Below, one piece after another: positions 1-5,857 of a stretch of DNA of 13,551 nt (positions are counted from its first letter, which is position 1; each line of letters starts with the position of its first letter). Under the pieces are notes generated by a model. That model was given only the letters and a program-made list of their open reading frames with translations, was not told the origin of the DNA and made no database searches. The position numbers were made by a program, and so were the translations under genes. Source of the stretch: Alphaproteobacteria bacterium. Lineage in GTDB: Bacteria > Pseudomonadota > Alphaproteobacteria > Micropepsales > Micropepsaceae. The DNA is taken from positions 15,824-29,374 of the forward strand of contig PKWC01000167.1 of assembly GCA_003131925.1 (NCBI GenBank), in the 5' to 3' direction.

Positions 1-58
1 TGTGCCTATCGATAAAGTTTGGGGTCAGATTGAAAATACTCCGCTCCTTACCGCCCAG

Positions 59-451
59 TCATAACACGCGCTTCCTGCGATGGTCGTCGTAGCGGGTACC
101 CAGTGGCCGGAACGCCGCGTCGTGTCCTACGACCGTGGCGCCCATGCGCTCGGCAATGGCGCATTGCCAGGCGTCGTTCTCGCCCATCCGGTGCGCGCTT
201 CGTCTTTGCCGCGCTGCGACCCATTCGGCATGCGCGCGATGAATTCCCTGCCACGCATACCGCGCGAGATAGGCTCTCACGGCGGCAATGTCCGTCGCGC
301 CTTCCAGCACCTCCGCCATCGTGACCGGGCTGATCCACAATTGCGCTCTCGGATTGCACCTCAGCCATGCCATCGCCGGTCCCTCGCGGCCCTGCGCAAT
401 CTCGTTGACGAGATCGATCAGGAACGAAGAATCCAGCAGGCACTTCCTCAT
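59..451 (-). CDS. PIN-domain ribonuclease toxin (VapC-like)
   Basis: Predicted toxin of a type II toxin-antitoxin pair; PIN-domain toxins are Mg2+-dependent ribonucleases that cut RNA and stop growth until the antitoxin binds them. The 130-residue protein has the usual length and the expected acidic residues: Asp7 in an N-terminal LLDSSFLIDL strand, Glu47 in TMAEVLEGA, Asp93 in ENDAW and Asp111 in VVGHDAAF. These four would form the metal site. Its ATG overlaps the stop of the upstream antitoxin gene by 4 bp (ATGA on the minus strand, 448-451), so the two are almost certainly co-transcribed and translationally coupled. The reading frame is intact with no missing catalytic residue, so it could be active. 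The VapC assignment comes from motif pattern and gene order; the RNA target cannot be read from the sequence. Confidence 0.88.
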   Translation of the reverse strand: MRKCLLDSSFLIDLVNEIAQGREGPAMAWLRCNPRAQLWISPVTMAEVLEGATDIAAVRAYLARYAWQGIHRAHAEWVAARQRRSAHRMGENDAWQCAIAERMGATVVGHDAAFRPLGTRYDDHRRKRVL

Positions 452-645
452 TTCCGGCGCGAGACCCGCAAGCGCTTGTCGCCCATGCGCCTGGCGGCAT
501 CCTCAAGTACGTCGGCGGCCGTCAGAAAAGGCTCCTCGCGGATCAGCATCCTGACATAGGTGGCGCGCTTCATGCGGACGGATCGAGACCGGCGGGCGAG
601 CACGCGCTCTTCCTCTTCGCTCAGCCGAACTGTCAATATTCCCAT
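448..645 (-). CDS. Antitoxin of the PIN toxin pair, ribbon-helix-helix-like
   Basis: A 65-residue basic/acidic protein beginning MGILTVRLSEEEE. A short beta strand (ILTVRLS) is followed by two helices (residues about 9-36, with a KRATYVRMLIREE stretch), which fits the ribbon-helix-helix DNA-binding fold of CopG/Arc-type antitoxins. The C-terminal third (LTAADVLEDAARRMGDKR and a basic tail) would be the toxin-binding part. The frame stays open upstream to 714, but the ATG at 645 gives a normal antitoxin start directly on the beta strand, and a promoter-like TTGACA lies inside the longer version, so I chose 645. It overlaps the toxin start by 4 bp. Such antitoxins usually repress their own operon, and a small inverted repeat lies just upstream (655-669). 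The family name is inferred from fold pattern and position; sequence similarity was not searched. Confidence 0.8.
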   Translation of the reverse strand: MGILTVRLSEEEERVLARRSRSVRMKRATYVRMLIREEPFLTAADVLEDAARRMGDKRLRVSRRK

Positions 646-654
646 GGCGCCACC

Positions 655-683
655 AAATATCGTGTATTTCTTTTGTATGTCAA
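655..683 (-). promoter_or_regulatory. Candidate promoter and operator of the toxin-antitoxin operon
   Basis: On the minus strand a perfect TTGACA (678-683) is followed after 16 bases by GATATT (656-661), a 4/6 match to a sigma70-type -10. Overlapping this -10 is a perfect 5-bp inverted repeat, AAATA-TCGTG-TATTT (655-669). This places a dyad on the core promoter 10 bp upstream of the antitoxin ATG, the usual arrangement for antitoxin autorepression. The region is also distinctly A+T-richer than its surroundings. The boxes are seen directly; the operator role is inferred. Confidence 0.5.
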
Positions 684-756
684 GATTCGAACCCCGCCGT
701 ACCACCCTCGTCATGGTCGGGCCATGAGGTTCTATCGAGAGAAATAACTCGCTCGG

Positions 757-1809
757 CTAGGCTGGCGTCCAAGCTTTCCATTCCAGCCAGGCGCCGTGGG
801 CTTGGCATTGGGCGAGCAGGCGCGTGCTGCGCACGCCATCTCTGTAACCATGGAGTAGTAGCGGCGCTTCGCCCGAGAGCGTTCCCTCCCAGCTCAGCCG
901 CCAGAGCGGCCGGCGAAGGCTTGCCGCCACGAGCAGATTATCGAGCGTTGCGCGCATTTCATCGGAGAATTGATAGGTGACGAAGCTGTGATAGACGCAG
1001 GTTGCCGCATCTTCCGGTATCTCGCTCAAGGCATCGGGCAGCAGTTCGAGGGCGTCGCCTTCGCGGATCGTGAGCGATTCCCCCACGCGAATCCCGAGCG
1101 CCGCCTTGAGTCGCGCAAAGCGCGCGACCTGATCGGGCCAGACGAGCGCCTTCAGCCAGTCGCGCTCCTCGCTCCGCGATAGATCGACGGGATTGCGCTC
1201 CAGACCGATCCTGTACGCAACGTGCGGCGTAGCGCCGACCGGCGGAATTCCATCGCCACGCAATTCGGATTCAAGCACAAGTGTCGCGTCGGCCTCGCCC
1301 GCCAGGATGAAATCTCCATCGCGGATGTAGCGAACCCCATAACGGTCCCAGATGAGGTTGAGTCCGGCGCTCGGACCAAGTTCGATGAGATGCAGCGGTT
1401 CGCCCGTCTCTTTCGCGAGCGCGCGGAAGCCGGCATGCAGCACCGCCGAACGGCCGACCTCGTTTGTGTTGGTGACGCGTGTGCTCACGAGCGGCGCAAG
1501 CTCGTCGCGGTGCATCGCGACGAAATCCTTGAAGGCGGGAAACGCCGCGCCAAGATCGTCTGCTCGCCTGCCGTCGTTGAGATTGGGATAGAACCGCCGA
1601 AGCGGATGATCCGCGCCTCGCAATAGAAGAAAATGCACCGCCGCAAAGAGGATGTTGGCCGGCGGCTGTCCCGCGCGGACCGTATTGGCGAAGGCCTTCA
1701 GCTCATCATCCCGCGCCACGCCCATGGCAAATTGTTCGTAGAGCGGCGCCGGATTGCGCCTTGTCTCGGCGACGAAGAATTCCCAGTAGTCGAAGGGCGC
1801 GCCGCTCAT
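757..1809 (-). CDS. DUF2332 family protein, function unknown
   Basis: A 350-residue protein that I recognise as DUF2332 by its conserved blocks: LVSTRVTNTNEVGRS (residues 107-121), LHLIELGPSAGLNLIWDRYG (139-158) and a late VYHSFVTYQF strand. The glycine-containing ELGPSAGLNL block resembles the nucleotide/SAM-binding loop of Rossmann-type methyltransferases, but no activity of the family is known to me and I assign none. No signal peptide or membrane segment is visible, so it should be cytoplasmic. Its ATG overlaps the stop of the upstream ABC1-kinase gene by 4 bp (TCAT on the plus strand at 1806-1809), indicating one transcript and translational coupling. The start MSGAPFDYWEFF fits this overlap, and the length looks complete. 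Confidence 0.82.
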   Translation of the reverse strand: MSGAPFDYWEFFVAETRRNPAPLYEQFAMGVARDDELKAFANTVRAGQPPANILFAAVHFLLLRGADHPLRRFYPNLNDGRRADDLGAAFPAFKDFVAMHRDELAPLVSTRVTNTNEVGRSAVLHAGFRALAKETGEPLHLIELGPSAGLNLIWDRYGVRYIRDGDFILAGEADATLVLESELRGDGIPPVGATPHVAYRIGLERNPVDLSRSEERDWLKALVWPDQVARFARLKAALGIRVGESLTIREGDALELLPDALSEIPEDAATCVYHSFVTYQFSDEMRATLDNLLVAASLRRPLWRLSWEGTLSGEAPLLLHGYRDGVRSTRLLAQCQAHGAWLEWKAWTPA

Positions 1810-3173
1810 CCCGTCTCCGGAAGCGGAACGCCGGCCGCGCGAAATGCTGCGCGCTGGCGCGCACCCAGCGCGGCGCCATCGAATTGGGCAATCTCTTCTT
1901 CGAACAATCTGTGGAAATTGAGCCGCGCACCGAGCCGGATAAGCGCGCCGCCAAGCCCGATCGCCGCGCGATCCATGAACACGAACTCGCGCGGCGGCTT
2001 GATCCCGCCCAATTGCCGGAGCTTCGTGTGCACCTCATTGGCCTGCTTCAGCCCGTATTCCGCGGCCGGCACACCGTCATCGACCAGCCTCACGCGATCG
2101 TCGAGCAGAGGCGTAAAGATGAAGCGCGCCCACAGATTCATCACGCGGACAAGCTCGGGCGTGACAGAGCCGAAGCCCCAAGCGCGATAGGATTTTGCGG
2201 CAAGCGCGTCGTCCTTGTTCTTGAGAGCACGGTAGAGTCCGACAACTCCGGTAACAAAAGCGGGCGTGAACGTCCGCACGCAACCATAGTCCAGCAGATT
2301 GACGCCGCCATCGGCGCGCACGGTGTAATTGCCGAGATGCGGATCTCCGTGGATCACGCCAAAACGGGCAAAAGGCCGCCACCAGGCCCGAAACAGCGCC
2401 GTCGCGATGCGATTGCGCGCGGCGAGCGTTGCGTTCTCGAAATCCATGATGGGCCTCCCTTCGAGCCACGTCATGGTGAGAAGGCGTTTCGTCGACAGCG
2501 AGACGAGCGGCTCCGGCACCGCAATGTCCTCACACCCCTTGAGCATGAGGGCGTAGAGCCGCATATGGGCGGCTTCGCGGGCGTAGTCCAGTTCTTCGGC
2601 CAGACGCGCCGCGATCTCTTTGCCGAACGCGCGCGTGTCGATTGTCGAATCGAATCTGCGCTGGATGCCCAAGGCAGCCCTTAGCTGGCGCACGTCCGCA
2701 TCCACGGCCGCCGCCATGTTCGGATATTGAAGTTTGCAGGCGAGTTCCTGTCCGGCTTTGCCCGTCGCGTGGTGAACCTGGCCCAATGACGCCGCCGCTG
2801 CCGCTTCCCGCTCAAAACACCGGAACTTCTTTTCCCATCCCGCACCCAGCTCCGTTTCCATGCGCCGGCGCACGAAGGCGGGGCCCATCGGCGGCGCATT
2901 GGTCTGCAGCGTGAGCAGCGGCGCGGCAACCTCCTTCGGCAGCACGCCGGGAATCGTGGCTATGAACTGCGCGACCTTCATCACGGGTCCGCGCAGATTG
3001 CCGAGCACCTGGGTCAGGTCGGCCGCGTTCGATGGGCTGAAGATGCGTGTTCCATTGAGTGCGCGTCCGGCCCCGCGCGCGGCAACGCCGGTCAGGCCGG
3101 CGGAAACCCGCGCAAAACGCGTCAGCCTGCGCGCAAAGCCGTCTTCGCGGTCTTTCATGGTTTCACGCCGCAT
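1806..3173 (-). CDS. ABC1 (UbiB/AarF/ADCK) atypical kinase-like protein
   Basis: A 455-residue member of the ABC1/ADCK family, atypical protein-kinase-like ATPases best known for supporting ubiquinone biosynthesis and lipid homeostasis. Visible motifs in order: KVAQ (66-69) at the place of the family KxGQ motif; the Ala-rich nucleotide loop AAAS (126-129) in AAASLGQVHHA; the ATP-contacting Lys147 in ACKLQYP; ExD (Glu194-Asp196) in EELDYAREA; the catalytic loop HGDPHLGN (275-282); and DYG (295-297) in place of DFG. I see none of the two C-terminal transmembrane helices found in E. coli UbiB. The ATG at 3173 is preceded by GAAGG with good spacing, better than the internal Met6. It is the first gene of a unit with the DUF2332 gene. 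Whether it serves quinone synthesis is unknown: no ubi gene is nearby, so I give no ubiB symbol. Confidence 0.88.
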   Translation of the reverse strand: MRRETMKDREDGFARRLTRFARVSAGLTGVAARGAGRALNGTRIFSPSNAADLTQVLGNLRGPVMKVAQFIATIPGVLPKEVAAPLLTLQTNAPPMGPAFVRRRMETELGAGWEKKFRCFEREAAAAASLGQVHHATGKAGQELACKLQYPNMAAAVDADVRQLRAALGIQRRFDSTIDTRAFGKEIAARLAEELDYAREAAHMRLYALMLKGCEDIAVPEPLVSLSTKRLLTMTWLEGRPIMDFENATLAARNRIATALFRAWWRPFARFGVIHGDPHLGNYTVRADGGVNLLDYGCVRTFTPAFVTGVVGLYRALKNKDDALAAKSYRAWGFGSVTPELVRVMNLWARFIFTPLLDDRVRLVDDGVPAAEYGLKQANEVHTKLRQLGGIKPPREFVFMDRAAIGLGGALIRLGARLNFHRLFEEEIAQFDGAALGARQRAAFRAAGVPLPETG

Positions 3174-3305
3174 TTCGCCTTCAATGTTTCTTCACTACGT
3201 TCAGCCATTCCCATCGCGAAATGCGACCGAAATCGGCACAGCTTCCATATCATCTCCGGACGGTGGTGTCGCAAAGTGAGAACTTAAGCCCGCTTTTACC
3301 TTTCC

Positions 3306-3309
3306 GGAG
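3306..3309 (+). promoter_or_regulatory. Ribosome binding site that favours the 3315 start
   Basis: GGAG lies 5 bases before the ATG at 3315 of the response regulator. A longer version starting at the GTG at 3309 would overlap this site. A second in-frame ATG at 3333, also preceded by an AAGG 6 bases upstream, would start the protein at MAQTILIVDDD and cannot be ruled out. Confidence 0.5.
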
Positions 3310-3314
3310 TGACC

Positions 3315-4841
3315 ATGCGGGCAAGGCAAGCGATGGCACAAACGATACTTATCGTCGACGACGATCCCGTCCAGCGCAGGCTGCTCGAAGCGGCGATTAC
3401 GCGTTCGGGAATGGCGGTCGTCACCGCGCCAGGTGGCCAACCAGCGCTCGACCTGCTGAATGGTCCGCGGGGCGACCAATTCACGCTCGTGCTCCTCGAT
3501 CTCGTCATGCCCGACATGGACGGGCTGGCGGTGCTCGCGCGGCTAAAGGTCAGTCATCACAATCTTCCCGTCATCGTGCTGACGGCCAAGGGCGGAATCG
3601 ATTCCGCCGTCGAGGCGATGCGCGCGGGCGCGAGCGATTTTCTGGTCAAGCCCGCAAGCCCCGAGCGGATCGCGGTTTCCATCAGGAACGCACTCAAGAT
3701 CGGCGCGCTCGCAGGTGAAGTATCGAGGCTCAAGAAACGCGCCGACAACCGTCTCGATTTCGACGATCTTATCGGTGTCAGCGGCGAGATGCATCAGGTG
3801 GTGCGTCTGGGCCGGAGGGCGGCACAGTCGAACATTCCCATTCTCATCGAAGGAGAATCTGGCGTCGGCAAGGAGGTAATCGCCCGCGCCATCCAGGGTT
3901 CTTCCGAGCGCGCCGGGCGGCCCTTCGTCACCGTGAACTGCGGCGCCATTCCCGAAAATCTCATCGAGTCGATTCTGTTCGGTCATGAGAAAGGCTCGTT
4001 CACGGGCGCGACCGACAAACATCTTGGCAAGTTCCAGGAAGCTGATGGAGGAACGCTGTTCCTCGACGAGATCGGCGAGCTTCGCCTCGACATGCAGGTC
4101 AAGCTGTTGCGCGCGTTGCAAGAAGGAGAGGTCGATCCCGTCGGCTCCAAGCGCCCGGTGAAGGTCGACGTCCGCATCATTTCGGCGACCAATCGCGACC
4201 TCGCGGAGCGTACGCGCGCAGGTCTGTTTCGCGAGGATCTCTACTACCGGCTGAACGTCTTCCCGATCCATGTGCCGGCGCTCCGGCAGCGGCGCGAGGA
4301 CATCGCGGAACTGGCGCGGTATTTCATCGAACGATTCGCTGCGGAAGAAAACAAGCCCATCGCCGGGATGACGGCAGAGGCAAGCACGCTGATCGAACGA
4401 TTCGATTGGCCCGGAAACGTCCGCCAGCTTGAAAACACGATCTTCCGCGCCGTCGTGCTTTGCGACGGCGACACCCTCGATATCTGCGATTTTCCGCAGA
4501 TTGGCGCAGCGATGGGCGTCGAGACGAAGCCGAGGCGTCTGCCGGTGGCGGCTCCGGTGATTCATATTGTGGAATCCGTGGAAGAATTTGTTCCTGTGCC
4601 CGCCGTCTCCGCGTTCGCAATCCCCACCACCAACGAGACCGGCCACATGCGCAGACTTGAAGACATCGAGTCGGAAGTGATCCGCATGGCCATCGATCAT
4701 TATGACGGCCACATGTCGGAAATCGCCCGCCGTCTGGGCATCGGACGCTCGACTCTCTATCGAAAACTGCGGGAGCTCGGGCTCGATCAAACCGAAAGCG
4801 TTCACGAGCTGGAAGAAGAGCGCGTTCTCGAAGCCGTTTGA
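3315..4841 (+). CDS. NtrC-type sigma54-dependent response regulator
   Basis: Cytoplasmic transcription activator of two-component systems that remodels RNA polymerase-sigma54 with ATP. With the ATG at 3315 the protein has 508 residues. Residues about 10-127 are a receiver domain with acidic pocket Asp15/Asp16/Asp17, phospho-acceptor Asp62 in LLDLVMPDMDG, Thr90 and Lys112. Residues about 150-390 are an AAA+ domain: Walker A GESGVGKE (180-187), the sigma54-contacting loop as GSFTGA (227-232, Ser for Ala of GAFTGA) and Walker B GGTLFLDEI (245-253). A Pro/Val-rich linker leads to a Fis-type helix-turn-helix (about 467-489, MSEIARRLGIGRSTLYRKL). No histidine kinase lies beside it in this window, so its signal and targets are unknown. 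It is divergent from the ABC1 kinase gene, with about 140 bp between them. The family call is firm; a specific name such as NtrX, FlbD or PilR is not supported. Confidence 0.93.
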   Translation: MRARQAMAQTILIVDDDPVQRRLLEAAITRSGMAVVTAPGGQPALDLLNGPRGDQFTLVLLDLVMPDMDGLAVLARLKVSHHNLPVIVLTAKGGIDSAVEAMRAGASDFLVKPASPERIAVSIRNALKIGALAGEVSRLKKRADNRLDFDDLIGVSGEMHQVVRLGRRAAQSNIPILIEGESGVGKEVIARAIQGSSERAGRPFVTVNCGAIPENLIESILFGHEKGSFTGATDKHLGKFQEADGGTLFLDEIGELRLDMQVKLLRALQEGEVDPVGSKRPVKVDVRIISATNRDLAERTRAGLFREDLYYRLNVFPIHVPALRQRREDIAELARYFIERFAAEENKPIAGMTAEASTLIERFDWPGNVRQLENTIFRAVVLCDGDTLDICDFPQIGAAMGVETKPRRLPVAAPVIHIVESVEEFVPVPAVSAFAIPTTNETGHMRRLEDIESEVIRMAIDHYDGHMSEIARRLGIGRSTLYRKLRELGLDQTESVHELEEERVLEAV

Positions 4842-4877
4842 CGGCGGCGCAAGCGAAGCGATCCCTCAAGAATGGGC

Positions 4878-5034
4878 ACGCGGAGCCGCGGAGTCCGCGG
4901 AAAAACTAGCATCACCACAAAGACCACAATGAGCACGAAGGAAGAATCGCGCGTGAATGCGCGCAAGAGCTCTTCGTGAGCCTTGTGCTCTTTGTGGTGA
5001 ACAATTCTTTTCTGCAGTCTCCGCGTCTTCGCGT
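4878..5034. repeat. Long imperfect palindromic intergenic repeat
   Basis: A palindrome of about 157 bp fills the space between the convergent ends of the response regulator and gapR. The outer arms 4878-4895 and 5017-5034 match at 15 of 18 positions when one is reverse-complemented. The inner arms 4912-4940 (beginning TCACCACAAAGACCACAA) and 4972-5000 (ending CTCTTTGTGGTGA) match at 25 of 29. The centre holds a further GCGC-rich mini-palindrome (about 4948-4966). Transcribed from either side this would fold into a long hairpin and could end both genes' transcripts. Arms with CACAAAG and CGCGGAG character recall interspersed repeats I have seen between genes in many environmental bacteria; that is from memory. 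No convincing ORF lies in it. Confidence 0.8.
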
Positions 5035-5058
5035 AAACCTTTTGCCGGCAGACTGGAA

Positions 5059-5301
5059 TCAGCTTCGCATGCCAAGCGCGGCGAGATAGAGATCCAGAAT
5101 TGCTTCCTGTTCCTGCCGGTCGGCGCGGTCGAGTCGTCTCAGGCGCACGACCTGCCGCATGATCTTGGTATCAAAGCCCTGTCCCTTCGCTTCGGAATAG
5201 ACTTCTCTGATATCCGCGGTCAGCGCCGCTTTCTCCTCTTCGAGCCGCTCGACGCGCTCGACGAGCGATTTCAACTGGTCCTTCGCGAAGCTCTTGGCCA
5301 T
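5059..5301 (-). CDS. gapR: GapR / DUF2312 nucleoid-associated protein
   Basis: An 80-residue protein matching the GapR (DUF2312, UPF0335) family, small alphaproteobacterial DNA-binding proteins that clamp overtwisted DNA ahead of replication and transcription and are essential in Caulobacter. The diagnostic stretch is visible: LKSLVERVERLEEEKAALTA, then EVYSEAKGQGFD, the basic VVRLRRLDRADRQEQEA and the C-terminal AILDLYLAALG. It is predicted to be mostly helical with a coiled-coil dimer segment at residues about 10-35. Against my recollection of the Caulobacter protein (about 89 residues) it lacks a few N-terminal residues, which vary in the family. The SD is weak (AAGG about 10 bases upstream of ATG 5301). 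It lies 67 bp downstream of DUF1244 on the same strand, probably in one transcript. Confidence 0.92.
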   Translation of the reverse strand: MAKSFAKDQLKSLVERVERLEEEKAALTADIREVYSEAKGQGFDTKIMRQVVRLRRLDRADRQEQEAILDLYLAALGMRS

Positions 5302-5323
5302 GTCCCGCGCACCTTATTCAAAG

Positions 5324-5343
5324 GCGCGGACCCTACTCCGCGC
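5324..5343 (-). promoter_or_regulatory. Perfect 7-bp hairpin in the gapR leader
   Basis: GCGCGGA-CCCTAC-TCCGCGC forms a perfect inverted repeat with 7-bp GC-rich arms and a 6-base loop. It lies between the DUF1244 stop and the gapR ATG, with its near end 22 bases before that ATG. No U-tract follows on the minus strand, so it is a poor intrinsic terminator. It could stabilise the processed gapR message or attenuate read-through. The structure is seen; the role is inferred. Confidence 0.4.
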
Positions 5344-5368
5344 GGTTCCGCGCGCGCAATGCGGGTGT

Positions 5369-5674
5369 TCAGCCGTGGCTGTGGGTTTTTTGCGCTGCTT
5401 CAAACGCAGCTTTTTGTTCCGGCGTTGTTTCCGTCTGGAAGCGCTCTTTCCATTCGGACTGCTTCATGCCGTACACGATCTCTCGCGACTCGTCCTTGCC
5501 CAGCGCAATTCCTTTTTCCGCGGCCGCCTCGCGGTACCAATCGCCGAGACAATTGCGGCAAAAGCCGGCCAGGATCATCAGATCCATGTTCTGCACGTCG
5601 GTCCGCGCGCGAAGATGCTGCACCAGACGGCGGAACACGGCTGCCTCGATTTCCGTGCGCGTGGCTTCGTTCAT
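5369..5674 (-). CDS. DUF1244 family protein, function unknown
   Basis: A 101-residue soluble protein recognised as DUF1244 by MNEATRTEIEAAVFRRLVQH, then LRARTDVQNMDLMILAGFCR, NCLGDWYREAAAEKG and ESREIVYGMKQSEWK. The CxxC in FCRNC is a characteristic feature that could bind metal or be redox active; no biochemical function is known to me. The longest frame begins at a TTG at 5680, but the ATG at 5674 follows a strong GGGAGG at 6 bases, so 5674 is the start. The C-terminal tail after about residue 80 is low in conservation and ends HSHG. It sits upstream of gapR on the same strand and diverges from pyruvate kinase, a grouping I recall as recurrent in Alphaproteobacteria. Confidence 0.88.
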   Translation of the reverse strand: MNEATRTEIEAAVFRRLVQHLRARTDVQNMDLMILAGFCRNCLGDWYREAAAEKGIALGKDESREIVYGMKQSEWKERFQTETTPEQKAAFEAAQKTHSHG

Positions 5675-5680
5675 GACCAA

Positions 5681-5686
5681 CCTCCC
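5681..5686 (-). promoter_or_regulatory. Strong ribosome binding site of the DUF1244 gene
   Basis: Minus-strand GGGAGG, 6 bases before the ATG at 5674. It overlaps the first in-frame start candidate region (TTG 5680), which makes that longer start unlikely and fixes the protein at MNEATRTE. It is the strongest Shine-Dalgarno sequence I found in the window. Confidence 0.65.
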
Positions 5687-5695
5687 TTGTTCACA

Positions 5696-5719
5696 ATCAT
5701 ACTCGATCGGGCACCGATC
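5696..5719 (-). promoter_or_regulatory. Candidate -10 box with adjacent dyad upstream of DUF1244
   Basis: On the minus strand TATGAT (5696-5701, a 5/6 match to TATAAT) lies 21 bases before the DUF1244 start codon. Immediately upstream is a perfect inverted repeat, GATCGG-GCA-CCGATC (5705-5719), where a repressor or activator could sit between -10 and -35. No good -35 is found at 16-18 bases, which would fit an activator-dependent promoter. Inferred from sequence only. Confidence 0.35.
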
Positions 5720-5857
5720 ACATTGACAGAACAGATCGCATGGGCGAAACCCTCAGTCTAAGCCATGCGCCCGGTTCCTGCCCTTTTCACGACCAGGCTC
5801 GCGAGCGACGCTGCGGCTGCCGCATTCAACTCCACGCCATTCCTGCCGGACTGAACC

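Noticed and set aside
1..58. TGGGGTCAGATTGAAAAT-like stretch as a transposon end or attachment site
   Set aside because: The wording vaguely recalls sequences flanking some transposases, but there is no partner repeat, target duplication or transposase in the window.
3543..4805. A 420-codon minus-strand frame opposite the response regulator
   Set aside because: It is antisense to a full set of receiver, AAA+ and helix-turn-helix motifs and resembles nothing itself.
5723..5751. Plus-strand TTGACA as a pyk promoter
   Set aside because: No -10-like hexamer occurs at 16-18 bases downstream (GAAACC region), so only half a promoter is present.
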